A stretch of 64,000 nucleotides of DNA from Streptacidiphilus sp. ASG 303. GTDB taxonomy: Bacteria; Actinomycetota; Actinomycetes; Streptomycetales; Streptomycetaceae. The notes below the pieces were generated by a model, which saw only the letters and a list, made by a program, of their open reading frames with translations, was not told the DNA's origin and made no database searches. Below, in pieces: positions 47,325-56,065 of this stretch (the first letter of the stretch is position 1; the number at the start of each line of letters is the position of its first letter). The translations under genes were made by a program, and so were the position numbers. The stretch is from the NCBI RefSeq assembly GCF_020991365.1, contig NZ_JAJLRA010000020.1:47312-111311 (forward strand). The letters are read 5' to 3'.

Positions 47325-48755
47325 GTGAGCGATCTTCGCGCGCTGCGCAACTACATCAACGGCGAGTTCGTCGACGCGGCGGACGGCCGCACCCTCGACG
47401 TGGTCGACCCCGCCACCGGCGAGGTCTACGCGACCTCCCCGCTCTCCGGCCAGGCCGACGTCGACGCCGCCATGGCCGCCGCCGCCGAGGCCTTCCCGGC
47501 CTGGCGCGACAGCACCCCGGCCGCCCGCCAGCTCGCCCTGCTGAGGATCGCCGACGCGGTCGAGGCGCGGGCCGAGGAGCTGATCGACGCCGAGTGCCGC
47601 AACACCGGCAAGCCCCGCGAGCTGACCCGCTCCGAGGAGATCCCGCCGATGGTGGACCAGATCCGGTTCTTCGCCGGCGCCGCCCGCCTGCTGGAGGGCA
47701 AGTCCGCGGGCGAGTACATGGAGGGCCTGACCTCCTTCGTCCGCCGCGAGCCGGTCGGCGTCTGCGCCCAGGTGGCGCCGTGGAACTACCCGATGATGAT
47801 GGCGGTCTGGAAGTTCGCCCCCGCCATCGCGGCCGGCAACACCGTCGTCCTCAAGCCGTCCGACACCACCCCGGCCTCCACCGTGCTGCTGGCCGAGATC
47901 ATGGGGGAGATCCTCCCCAAGGGCGTCTTCAACGTCATCTGCGGCGACCGCGACACCGGCCGCCTGATGGTCGAGCACCCGACCCCCGCCATGGCCTCCA
48001 TCACCGGCTCGGTCCGCGCCGGCATGCAGGTCGCCGGCAGCGCCGCCAAGGACCTCAAGCGGGTCCACCTGGAGCTCGGCGGCAAGGCCCCCGTCGTGGT
48101 CTTCGAGGACGCCGACATCCCCGCCGCCGTCGAGGGCATCTCCGTCGCCGGCTTCTTCAACGCCGGCCAGGACTGCACCGCCGCCACCCGCGTGCTCGTG
48201 CACGAGGACGTCCACGACGAGTTCGTCGCCGCCCTCGCCAAGGCCGCCGCCGAGACGAAGACCGGCGGCGTCGACGAGGAGGACGTCCTCTACGGCCCGC
48301 TCAACAACGCCAACCAGCTCGCGCAGGTCTCCGGCTTCATCGAGCGCCTCCCCGCCCACGCCAAGGTCGAGGCCGGCGGCAGGCGCGTCGGCGACCGCGG
48401 CTACTTCTACGCCCCCACCGTCGTCTCCGGTCTGCAGCAGGACGACGAGATCATCCAGAACGAGGTCTTCGGCCCGGTCATCACCGTGCAGAAGTTCTCC
48501 GACGAGGAGCAGGCCGTCGCCTACGCCAACGGCGTCGACTACGCGCTCGCCTCCTCGGTGTGGACCAAGGACCACGCCCGCGCCATGCGGATGTCCAAGG
48601 CCCTCGACTTCGGCTGCGTGTGGATCAACACCCACATCCCGCTGGTCGCCGAGATGCCGCACGGCGGCTTCAAGAAGTCCGGCTACGGCAAGGACCTCTC
48701 CTCCTACGGCTTCGAGGACTACACCCGCATCAAGCACGTCATGACGGCGATCTGA
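47325..48755 (+). CDS. Gamma-aminobutyraldehyde-type dehydrogenase (1)
   Basis: A 476-residue NAD(P)-dependent aldehyde dehydrogenase. Catalytic Cys284 (FFNAGQDCTAATR), general base Glu250 (VHLELGGKAPVVVF), Asn154 (QVAPWNYPMMM) and the closing EMPHGGFKKSGYGKDLSSYG motif are typical of aminobutyraldehyde/betaine-aldehyde dehydrogenases of the PatD/PuuC kind. It should oxidise the aminoaldehyde made by the divergent aminotransferase, giving GABA from putrescine. GTG 47325 follows GAGGAGAGG. It pairs with a paralogue at 53176. Confidence 0.92.
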   Translation: MSDLRALRNYINGEFVDAADGRTLDVVDPATGEVYATSPLSGQADVDAAMAAAAEAFPAWRDSTPAARQLALLRIADAVEARAEELIDAECRNTGKPRELTRSEEIPPMVDQIRFFAGAARLLEGKSAGEYMEGLTSFVRREPVGVCAQVAPWNYPMMMAVWKFAPAIAAGNTVVLKPSDTTPASTVLLAEIMGEILPKGVFNVICGDRDTGRLMVEHPTPAMASITGSVRAGMQVAGSAAKDLKRVHLELGGKAPVVVFEDADIPAAVEGISVAGFFNAGQDCTAATRVLVHEDVHDEFVAALAKAAAETKTGGVDEEDVLYGPLNNANQLAQVSGFIERLPAHAKVEAGGRRVGDRGYFYAPTVVSGLQQDDEIIQNEVFGPVITVQKFSDEEQAVAYANGVDYALASSVWTKDHARAMRMSKALDFGCVWINTHIPLVAEMPHGGFKKSGYGKDLSSYGFEDYTRIKHVMTAI

Positions 48756-48773
48756 CCCGCGCCCCGACGCCGG

Positions 48774-48807
48774 ACGGCCCCGGGAGGCAGCTGCCTCCCG
48801 GGGCCGT
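48774..48807 (+). terminator. Perfect 34-bp palindromic terminator
   Basis: 17 + 17 bp without a loop mismatch, centred between 48790 and 48791, 19 bp after the dehydrogenase stop. Confidence 0.85.
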
Positions 48808-48858
48808 TCCCGTTCCCATTCCCGTTCCCGTTCCCGTTCCCGTTCCCGTTCCCGTTCC
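48805..48858. repeat. Hexanucleotide repeat CGTTCC x9
   Basis: Nine tandem 6-bp units, eight CGTTCC and one CATTCC (third), directly abutting the terminator, in a non-coding gap. Perfect units suggest slippage-prone, strain-variable DNA. Confidence 0.9.
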
Positions 48859-48872
48859 CGGTCGCGGGCGCG

Positions 48873-48890
48873 GGCGCGGGCGCCCGCGCC
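48873..48890 (-). terminator. Terminator for the Lrp(2) gene
   Basis: Perfect 18-bp palindrome (9 + 9) directly after the leftward stop at 48891. Confidence 0.6.
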
Positions 48891-49331
48891 TCAGCCCACG
48901 TCCCACAGGAACCGGTGGGTGTGGATGCCGAAGTACGGGAACGTCTCGACGCCGGTCACGCCCTCGATCGGCCGCACCACGTCGTTCACCAGGTCCAGCA
49001 GGTCGCCCGGCTGCCCGCACACCACCTCGGCGAACAGGGCGTAGGGACCGGCCGTCAGGACCATGTAGACGACCTCCTCGCGCTGCGCCAGCGCGTCCGC
49101 GACCGCCCGCGGGTCGCCGTCCACGGCGATGCCGAGCAGCGCCATCGACTGGCGGCCCATCGCCATCGGGTCGGTGACCCCGACGACCTGCACCACCTTG
49201 GAGTCCAGCAGCCGCTGCAGCCGCTGGCGGGCCGCGGAGGCCGACAGGCCCACCTTCGGCCCGAGGTCGGCGTAGGCGATCCGGCCGTCGGCCTGCAACT
49301 CCTTGAGGATCGCCCGGTCGATGTCGTCCAC
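48891..49331 (-). CDS. Lrp/AsnC family transcriptional regulator (2)
   Basis: A 146-residue Lrp-type regulator, distinct from the first. Helix-turn-helix: DDIDRAILKELQADGRIAYA and LGPKVGLSASAARQRLQRLL; RAM domain: VVYMVLTAGPYALFAEVVCG and VVRPIEGVTGVETFPYFGIH. It lies 115 bp downstream of, and in the same direction as, the second aminotransferase gene. GTG 49331 starts at MDDIDRAIL and has GGGGAC upstream. Target and ligand unknown; an amino-acid-like intermediate of the amine pathway is a reasonable guess. Confidence 0.9.
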   Translation of the reverse strand: MDDIDRAILKELQADGRIAYADLGPKVGLSASAARQRLQRLLDSKVVQVVGVTDPMAMGRQSMALLGIAVDGDPRAVADALAQREEVVYMVLTAGPYALFAEVVCGQPGDLLDLVNDVVRPIEGVTGVETFPYFGIHTHRFLWDVG

Positions 49332-49446
49332 GTGTCCCCGTCCCCGTTCGTCTCGGTGGTCCTGCGCGGCTCCCCGCCGCGGCACCGGCGCCCGCCTGCC
49401 GGGCGCCGGTGTGCTGCCGAACTGTACCCACGGCCCTCCGGCCGGG

Positions 49447-50796
49447 TCAGCCCGCCAGCTCCTCCAGGGCCGCGTGGAAGACCTCGGTGTGGGTGTCCAC
49501 GTCGGCCTCGGTGGTGTCCGGGCACATCAGCGCCATGTTGTGGAACGGCGTCATGAGGATGGACCGGTTGGACAGGTAGACGTGGAGGAAGTCCTCCAGC
49601 TCCGCGTCGGCGCAGGCCGCCGACTCCGTGCCGGTCCGCGGCGCCGGGGAGGCGAAGCGGTACTCGGTGCGGGCGCCGAGCCGGCTGACCGACCAGGGCA
49701 GCCCGTACGCCTCGATGCCCTTGCGCACGCCGGCCTCGAACCGCTCCGACAGCGCGCACATGCGGGCGAACGCGTCGTCGGTCAGCACGTGCTCCAGGGT
49801 GGCGCGCATCGCCGCCACCGACAGCGCGTTGCCCGCGAGGGTGCCGCCGACGCCGCCCATGTCCACCAGGTCCAGGTCGTCGCGGCCCAGCAGCCGGTCG
49901 GCCAGCTCCGCCGACAGGCCGTACGCGCCCGCCGGGATGCCGCCGCCGATGGCCTTGCCCACGGTCAGCACGTCCGGCTCCAGCCCCCAGGCCGCGGTGC
50001 AGCCGCCGGGGCCGGCCGACAGGGTGTGCGTCTCGTCGTTGATCAGCAGCGTGCCGTACCGGCGGGTGAGCTCCCGCACGCCCTCCAGGTAGCCGGGCTC
50101 GGGCAGCACGATGCCGATGTTGGTGAGCGCCGGCTCCATGAGGACCGCCGCGACGTCGCCGTGGGCCAGCTCCCGCTCCAGGCCCTCCAGGTCGTTGAAC
50201 TCCGCGACCCGGCTGGTGAGCGTCACGTCGCAGGGCGCGCCGACGTTGCCGGGGCGGGAGGCGCCGCGGCCGTCCTCGCCGACGACGATCAGCGACTCGT
50301 CGACGCTGCCGTGGTAGCTGTAGCTGTTCACCAGGATCTTCGAGCGCCCGGTGACGGCGCGGGCCAGCCGGATCGCCCAGCGGTTGGCGTCGGTGGCGGT
50401 CAGCGAGAAGGACCAGCGCTCCAGGCCGAAGCGGCGGCTGAGCTCCGCGCCCACCCACTCCGCGTCCTCGGTGGGCAGCATCGCTGTCGCGCCGCCCTGC
50501 GCGCGGTAGCGGCGCTCGACCGCGTCGGCGACCGGTGCGGGGGAGTGGCCCGCCATGGCGCCGGTGTCGCCCAGGCAGAAGTCGACGTACTCGTGGCCGT
50601 CGATGTCGCGGACCCGCGCGCCGCGGGCCCCTTCCAGGTAGAGCGGGAAGGCGGTGGCGCTCTTGTTCATCCACGTCATCGGCACCCGGCCGAAGAGGTG
50701 CTCGGCGCGCTGGTACGCGGCCTGCGAGCGGGGGTTGCGGCGGGCGCTCTCGGCGGTCTCCCGGGCGAGCAGGGTCTGCAGGTGTGCACGGTCCAT
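49447..50796 (-). CDS. Class III aminotransferase, glutamate-1-semialdehyde-aminomutase-like
   Basis: A 449-residue PLP enzyme related to HemL. Cofactor Asp254 (LLINDETHTLSAGPGG), Schiff-base Lys281 (LTVGKAIGGGIPAGAYG) and the conserved NSYSYHGSVDESL region are visible. It is unlikely to be the heme-pathway HemL: its environment is amine catabolism, and it has TATDANRWAIRLAR where HemL has its conserved GTEA motif. It is therefore probably a transaminase of a related amine or amino acid. ATG 50796 lacks a clear ribosome site; the 191-bp gap upstream carries candidate operators. Confidence 0.85.
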   Translation of the reverse strand: MDRAHLQTLLARETAESARRNPRSQAAYQRAEHLFGRVPMTWMNKSATAFPLYLEGARGARVRDIDGHEYVDFCLGDTGAMAGHSPAPVADAVERRYRAQGGATAMLPTEDAEWVGAELSRRFGLERWSFSLTATDANRWAIRLARAVTGRSKILVNSYSYHGSVDESLIVVGEDGRGASRPGNVGAPCDVTLTSRVAEFNDLEGLERELAHGDVAAVLMEPALTNIGIVLPEPGYLEGVRELTRRYGTLLINDETHTLSAGPGGCTAAWGLEPDVLTVGKAIGGGIPAGAYGLSAELADRLLGRDDLDLVDMGGVGGTLAGNALSVAAMRATLEHVLTDDAFARMCALSERFEAGVRKGIEAYGLPWSVSRLGARTEYRFASPAPRTGTESAACADAELEDFLHVYLSNRSILMTPFHNMALMCPDTTEADVDTHTEVFHAALEELAG

Positions 50797-50844
50797 GGGC
50801 GGCACGGTACGCCCGAAAGAGTTGCGCGGACAAGACAGGGCGAT

Positions 50845-50880
50845 CGATTCGGTTGCCACGACGCATGTTTCGATCGTTCT
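50845..50880. promoter_or_regulatory. Candidate operator before the second aminotransferase gene
   Basis: CGATTCGG (50845-50852) and ATCGTTCT (50873-50880), the same two octamers, in the same order and orientation, that lie between Lrp(1) and the first dehydrogenase, here with 9 bp more between them. Confidence 0.4.
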
Positions 50881-50987
50881 GGAGGTGTCGGGCCGTCGGG
50901 TCGTCGGATCGTCGGCCCCCGAACCGCCGGACCCCGCCGTGCCCCCGGACCCCTGCGCCCCCGGGCCCCCGGGCCGCCGTGCCCGGG

Positions 50988-52667
50988 TCAGCGGCGCACC
51001 GCGTCGAGCGCCAGCAGCGCCACGTGCAGCGACAGGCACGACTCCACCTGGTCGAGGTCCACACCCAGCACCCGCTCCACCCGGTGCAGCCGGTCGTAGA
51101 ACGACGGCCGCGACAGGTGCGCCGCGTCCGCCGCCGCCGACTTGTTGCGGCCCTGCTCCAGGTAGGTCCGCAGCATCGCCGTCAGCTGCGTGCCGTGCTC
51201 CGCGTCGTACGCCAGCAGCGGCCCCAGCTCCCGCTCCACGTACGTCTGCAGCCGGGCGTCGTCCCGCAGCAGGTGCAGCAGGCCGCGCAGCCGCACGTCC
51301 GGCAGCCGGTAGTACGACGCGGCGCGCCCCCCGGGCAGCGGGGCGTCGTGCAGGGCGGCGTCCGCCACCTGCGTCGCCTCGACGAGGGTGCGCCGGGCGT
51401 CCCGCACCGACCCCACCGACGACCCCACCGCGACCACCGGCGCCCCCTCCGGCGCCGCGCCCCCCGACCCCGCCCGGCCGGGCCGGCCCCCCTCGCCCAG
51501 CAGCCGCTCCAGCGCCGCCGCGAACCCGTCCAGGGAGGCGTGCTCGTCGTCGTGCGGCCCCAGCGCCACCAGCAGCCCCACCCCGTCGTCGTCCAGCGGT
51601 CCCACCAGCGCCGACATCCGCCGCTCGCGCACCGCCGCCGCCGCGGTCTCGGTCAGGTCCCGCAGCCGGGCCTGCGCCTCCAGCGCGGCCGCGGCCGGCC
51701 GGCCCCGCTGCCGCAGCACCACGCCCACCAGCCGCCGCCCCTCCAGCGGCACCCCGAGCGCCTGGGCGCGCAGCGCCACCTCGGAGACGGTCAGCGCGTG
51801 GGTGAGGATGCCCGACAGCAGCGTGCGGTGCGTCTGCCGCTCCAGGCTCTCGCGGTCCCGCACCAGCAGCCGGCCCAGCGCCAGCGTCGCCGCGCCCCGC
51901 TCCAGCAGCACGGTGTGCCGGTGCGGCAGCTCCTCGGGCAGCGGGCCGGGCTCGCCGACCAGGACCAGTCGTCCCCAGTCGTGCCCGCGCGCCCCCACGG
52001 CGGTGACCAGCCAGCCGGTCCGCGGGTCGTACCCGGTGCGGCCCTCCGGGCGGACCCCGCGCGAGCGCCGCTCCCAGTCCTCCAGCAGCGCCTCCGCGTC
52101 CCGGCCCGCCGCGTCGTACGCCAGCACCTGGTGGGCGAGGTTCTCCAGCACCGCCGGAGCGCCCGCCATCCGCGCCACCTGCCGCACCACCTCCGCCGGT
52201 TCGGCGCCCTCCACCGCCAGCTCGTTGAAGGTCTGGTGGACCGCCTCCGAGCTGCGCAGCTCCTCCAGCTGCGCGTTGACCACCAGGGCGTGCACCGCCT
52301 CGGTCACCGCCACGAACCGCAGCTCCCGGCGGAGCGCCACCAGCGGCAGGCCGTACTGCTCGGCGGCCTGCACCAGCGCCCGGGGCAGCGTGTCGAAGTA
52401 CCGGCGGCCGAACTCCACCACCAGGCCCGCCGCGCCGACCTCCGACAGCTCGCGGACGTACCGGGCCAGGCCCTCGCGGTCCTCGGGCAGCGCGATGCCG
52501 GTCGTCAGCACCAGCTCGCCGCCCTGGAGCATGCCCGCGATGTCCGGCAGCTCGCTGACGTGCACCCAGCGCACCGGGCGCTGCAGCCGGTCCGCCCCGG
52601 CGACGACCTGGGGCATGCCCCGGCGCACGGCGTCCAGGTCGAGCACGCGGGCGACGGTGGGGAACAC
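50988..52667 (-). CDS. PucR family transcriptional regulator
   Basis: A 559-residue regulator: N-terminal PucR (purine-catabolism) domain (FPTVARVLDLDAVRRGMPQV, VSELPDIAGMLQGGELVLTT), a GGDEF-like middle region, and a C-terminal helix-turn-helix domain (MLRTYLEQGRNKSAAADAAH, LSRPSFYDRLHRVERVLGVD). PucR-type proteins often activate catabolic genes for nitrogen compounds. GTG 52667 has AGGAGG about 6 nt upstream. It is divergent from the dehydrogenase-pot operon at 53176, its most likely target, and upstream of the second aminotransferase. Confidence 0.9.
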   Translation of the reverse strand: MFPTVARVLDLDAVRRGMPQVVAGADRLQRPVRWVHVSELPDIAGMLQGGELVLTTGIALPEDREGLARYVRELSEVGAAGLVVEFGRRYFDTLPRALVQAAEQYGLPLVALRRELRFVAVTEAVHALVVNAQLEELRSSEAVHQTFNELAVEGAEPAEVVRQVARMAGAPAVLENLAHQVLAYDAAGRDAEALLEDWERRSRGVRPEGRTGYDPRTGWLVTAVGARGHDWGRLVLVGEPGPLPEELPHRHTVLLERGAATLALGRLLVRDRESLERQTHRTLLSGILTHALTVSEVALRAQALGVPLEGRRLVGVVLRQRGRPAAAALEAQARLRDLTETAAAAVRERRMSALVGPLDDDGVGLLVALGPHDDEHASLDGFAAALERLLGEGGRPGRAGSGGAAPEGAPVVAVGSSVGSVRDARRTLVEATQVADAALHDAPLPGGRAASYYRLPDVRLRGLLHLLRDDARLQTYVERELGPLLAYDAEHGTQLTAMLRTYLEQGRNKSAAADAAHLSRPSFYDRLHRVERVLGVDLDQVESCLSLHVALLALDAVRR

Positions 52668-53175
52668 GGCTGCCTCCTGTCGACGGCGGGCGCCGCCGGG
52701 GTCCAAGGTGTCAGCAGCATCATGCAACGCGGCGGCCCTCCCCCCGCCCGCCGGACGCCTTGCACTCTGTAAGGCCTCCGCCGCCCGGGCTGCCGCCCTG
52801 TCCCTTGCCGCCGTGCGCCGCGCCGGGCAGGGTCGGCGGGGTCGGACGTGGCGGGAGTCACGACCGGGCGCCCGATTCCGTCGCGTAACCAAAAGGCAAC
52901 AACGGAATCCCTTGTCGGTGGCGACGGTGTCTTGCGATGATCGCGCAATCCCCGCCACCGGCCGGCGCACGGTTCCGGTGCCGGCAGGCGGCGAGGAGGC
53001 CGCGCCCACCGGACCCGCGCGGCCGGACCCGCGCCCCGGGCCGGACCCGGGCCGGAACCGGGACCGGCCCGAGGCCGGGACGCGCCCGCAGCCCGCCCGG
53101 GCCGACCGGTCCCCGCCCCCCGGGGACGCGACCACCCGGCAGCCCACCCGGCGCAGCCCAGCGCATGGAGGAACC
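52668..53175. promoter_or_regulatory. 508-bp divergent control region of the pot operon
   Basis: No gene. It contains a perfect 8-bp dyad GATTCCGT (52874-52881) / ACGGAATC (52902-52909) and a second dyad TTGCG-N7-CGCAA (52932-52948). Both lie between the PucR-type regulator and the dehydrogenase-pot genes and are the best operator candidates. The 53000-53160 stretch is low-complexity GC. Confidence 0.5.
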
Positions 53176-54705
53176 ATGGACCCGACGACCGCGGACCCCC
53201 GCTTCGAGGACGGAGCCCAGTTCATCGCCGGCCGCCTCACCGAAGGCACCGGCGACCGCCCCTTCGACGTGGTCAACCCGGCCGACGGCAGCACGGTCCG
53301 CCAGGTCCGCCTCGCGTCCACCCGCGACGTCGACGAGGCCGTCGCCGCCGCCCGCGCCGCGTTCCCCGACTGGTCTCGGGCCACCCCCGGCGCCCGCGCC
53401 GAGGCACTCACCCGCCTCGCCGCCGTCCTCGCCGACCGCTCGGACGACCTCGCCCGCACCGAGACCGCCCAGACCGGCAAGCCGATCAAGCTCTCCACCG
53501 AGTTCGACGTCCCCGGCACCGTCGACAACACCGGCTTCTTCGCCGGGGCCGCCCGCAACCTGGAGGGGAAGGCCGCCGGCGAGTACTCCGGCGACCACAC
53601 CTCCTACGTGCGGCGCGAGGCGATCGGCGTCGTCGGCTCCATCGCCCCCTGGAACTACCCGCTCCAGATGGCCGCCTGGAAGATCCTCCCGGCGGTCGCG
53701 GCCGGCAACACGGTCGTCCTCAAGCCCGCCGAGCTCACCCCCCTCACCGCGCTGATGTTCGCGCAGGCCTGCACCGAGGCGGGCCTGCCCGACGGCGTCG
53801 TCAACGTCGTCACCGGCGACGGCCGCACCGCCGGCGAGCACCTGGTCTCCCACCCCGACGTCGCGATGGTCTCCTTCACCGGCTCCACCGCCGTCGGGCG
53901 CCGTGTCGCCGAGCTCGCCACCCGCACCGTCAAGCGCACCCACCTCGAACTCGGCGGCAAGGCCCCCTTCCTCGTCCTCGACGACGCCGACCTGGAGGCC
54001 GCCGTCCACGGCGCGGTCGCCGCCTCCCTCATCAACACCGGCCAGGACTGCACCGCGGCCACCCGCGCCTACGTCCAGCGGCCGCTGTACGACGCCTTCG
54101 TCGAGGGCGTCGCCGAGCTCTACGGCCGGGTCCGCCTCGGCGACCCGATGAACCCGCACACCGACCTCGGCCCCCTCGTCTCCTTCGCCCAGCGCGACCG
54201 CGTCGCCGCCTTCGTCGAGCGCGCCCGCGGGTACGGCGCCGTCATCGCCGCAGGCGGCGAGGCGCCCGCCAAGGGCCACGACGGCACCGACCTCACCCTC
54301 GGCGCCTACTACCGCCCCACCCTCGTCACCGGTGTCCCCCAGGACGCCGAGATCGTGCAGAGCGAGGTCTTCGGCCCCGTCCTCGCGGTCCTCCCCTTCG
54401 ACTCCGACGACGAGGGCCTGCGCCTCGCGAACGACACCCCCTACGGCCTCGCCGCCTCCGTCTGGACCCGCGACGTGCACCGCTCCCTGCGCGCCACCCG
54501 CGAGATCGCGGCCGGCTGCGTCTGGGTCAACGACCACATCCCGATCATCAGCGAGATGCCGCACGGCGGCTACAAGGCCTCCGGCTACGGCAAGGACATG
54601 TCGCAGTACTCGCTCGACGAGTACACCCAGGTCAAGCACGTCATGTACGACACGACCGCCGCCGCCCGCAAGGACTGGCACCGCACCGTCTTCGGCGACA
54701 GATGA
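53176..54705 (+). CDS. Gamma-aminobutyraldehyde-type dehydrogenase (2)
   Basis: A 509-residue aldehyde dehydrogenase paralogous to the one at 47325: Glu258 (THLELGGKAPFLVL), Cys292 (INTGQDCTAATR), Asn160 (IAPWNYPLQ) and EMPHGGYKASGYGKDMSQYS. ATG 53176 follows GGAGGAA. It heads the dehydrogenase-potDABC transcription unit, so it probably oxidises aminoaldehydes from the imported polyamine. Two such enzymes under different regulators suggest different inducers or chain lengths (for example C3 and C4 aminoaldehydes); that is inference. Confidence 0.92.
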   Translation: MDPTTADPRFEDGAQFIAGRLTEGTGDRPFDVVNPADGSTVRQVRLASTRDVDEAVAAARAAFPDWSRATPGARAEALTRLAAVLADRSDDLARTETAQTGKPIKLSTEFDVPGTVDNTGFFAGAARNLEGKAAGEYSGDHTSYVRREAIGVVGSIAPWNYPLQMAAWKILPAVAAGNTVVLKPAELTPLTALMFAQACTEAGLPDGVVNVVTGDGRTAGEHLVSHPDVAMVSFTGSTAVGRRVAELATRTVKRTHLELGGKAPFLVLDDADLEAAVHGAVAASLINTGQDCTAATRAYVQRPLYDAFVEGVAELYGRVRLGDPMNPHTDLGPLVSFAQRDRVAAFVERARGYGAVIAAGGEAPAKGHDGTDLTLGAYYRPTLVTGVPQDAEIVQSEVFGPVLAVLPFDSDDEGLRLANDTPYGLAASVWTRDVHRSLRATREIAAGCVWVNDHIPIISEMPHGGYKASGYGKDMSQYSLDEYTQVKHVMYDTTAAARKDWHRTVFGDR

Positions 54706-54712
54706 CCGAGCC

Positions 54713-54753
54713 GGCCGGCCGCCCCGCACGCCCCCGTACCGGGGCGGCCGGCC
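54713..54753 (+). terminator. Attenuating hairpin between the dehydrogenase and potD
   Basis: Perfect 14-bp arms (54713-54726 and 54740-54753) with a 13-nt loop, starting 8 bp after the stop. In an otherwise operon-like arrangement it may set a higher level of the upstream enzyme or stabilise mRNA ends. Confidence 0.6.
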
Positions 54754-54791
54754 CCCTTCCGCTCCTCACCCCCACAGGAGGGCTGCACCCC

Positions 54792-56030
54792 ATGGATCCG
54801 TTCGACGGACTGCCGGACCCCGTGCTCAAGGCCTGGCGGCGCAGTGCGACATCCGGTCGCGCGGCCCTCACCCGCCGGTCGCTGCTGCGCACCGCCGGGC
54901 TGGGCGCCGTCGCGACCGCCGCCCTCACCGGCTGCGGCATCCCGGCCGCCTCCCAGGCCTCGTCCGGCACCGCCGCCACCGAGGACCACTCCGCCGAGGA
55001 GAAGGTGCTCAACTTCTCCAACTGGCCCCTCTACATCGACGTCGACGACAAGGACAAGAACCGCCGTCCCACCCTCGACGCCTTCACGAAGGCCACCGGC
55101 ATCAAGGTCGCCTACACCGAGGACATCGAGGACAACGACGACTTCTTCGGCAAGATCCAGGCCCAGCTCCGCGCGGGCCAGGACACCGGCCGCGACCTGA
55201 TGGTCCTCACCGACTGGATGGCCGCCCGCGTCATCCGCCTGGGCTGGGCCGAGACCCTCGACGCCTCGAAGCTCCCGCACGCCTACGCCAACCTGTCCGC
55301 GCAGTACCGCAACCCCGACTGGGACCCCGGCCGCACCCACTCGTACCCCTGGGCCGGCATCGCGACGCTCATCGCCTACAACAAGAAGGCCACCGGCGGG
55401 AAGGCCGTGACCAGCGTCGACCAGCTCCTCACCGACCCCGCGCTCAAGGGCCGCGTCACCCTCCTCACCGAGATGCGCGACACCATGGGCCTCACCCTGC
55501 TCGACATGGGCAAGGACCCCGGGAACTTCACCGACGACGACTTCTCCGCCGCCGTCGCCAAGGTGCAGAAGGCCGTCGACAGCCACCAGGTCCGCGCCTT
55601 CACCGGCAACGAGTACGCCAAGGACCTCGCCAGCGGCAACATCCACGCCTGCATCGCGTGGGCCGGCGACCTCGTCCAGCTCAAGGCCGACAACCCGGAC
55701 ATCGAGTACGTCATCCCGGAGGCCGGCTACCTCGCCTCCACCGACAACATGCTCATCCCGCGCCGCGCCCGCCACAAGGCCAACGCCGAGCGGCTCATCG
55801 ACTGGTACTACCGGCCCGACGTCGCCGCCGAGCTCGCCGACTACGTCAACTACTTCACGCCCGTCGACGGCGTGGCCGAGGCCCTGCAGAGGATCGACCC
55901 CGAGGCGGCGAAGAACCCGCTGATCATCGCCGACAAGGCGATGGCACGGAGGAGCCACGCCTTCCGCGCGCTCAGCGAGGCCGAGGAGAAGAAGTACCAG
56001 GGCGCGTTCGCCAAGCTCATCGGCGCCTGA
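54792..56030 (+). CDS. potD: Polyamine ABC transporter substrate-binding lipoprotein (PotD-like)
   Basis: A 412-residue spermidine/putrescine-binding protein. The signal is both twin-arginine-like (TRRSLLRTAG, Arg28-Arg29) and a lipobox (ALTGC, Cys48), so it is probably a Tat-exported lipoprotein. The mature part shows LNFSNWPLYIDVDDK, KVAYTEDIEDNDDFFGKIQA, YPWAGIATLIAYNKKATGG and EAGYLASTDNMLIPRRARHK, typical of PotD/PotF. ATG 54792 has AGGAGGG at 54776-54782; an upstream ATG at 54702 overlapping the dehydrogenase stop lacks one. Confidence 0.93.
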   Translation: MDPFDGLPDPVLKAWRRSATSGRAALTRRSLLRTAGLGAVATAALTGCGIPAASQASSGTAATEDHSAEEKVLNFSNWPLYIDVDDKDKNRRPTLDAFTKATGIKVAYTEDIEDNDDFFGKIQAQLRAGQDTGRDLMVLTDWMAARVIRLGWAETLDASKLPHAYANLSAQYRNPDWDPGRTHSYPWAGIATLIAYNKKATGGKAVTSVDQLLTDPALKGRVTLLTEMRDTMGLTLLDMGKDPGNFTDDDFSAAVAKVQKAVDSHQVRAFTGNEYAKDLASGNIHACIAWAGDLVQLKADNPDIEYVIPEAGYLASTDNMLIPRRARHKANAERLIDWYYRPDVAAELADYVNYFTPVDGVAEALQRIDPEAAKNPLIIADKAMARRSHAFRALSEAEEKKYQGAFAKLIGA

Positions 56031-56065
56031 CGGCCACCGGCACACGAGGGACAGCGAGAGAACTG

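Noticed and set aside
49447..50796. HemL (glutamate-1-semialdehyde aminomutase) of heme synthesis
   Set aside because: The sequence is HemL-like, but the surroundings are amine catabolism with Lrp and PucR regulators and no heme genes, so a related transaminase is preferred.
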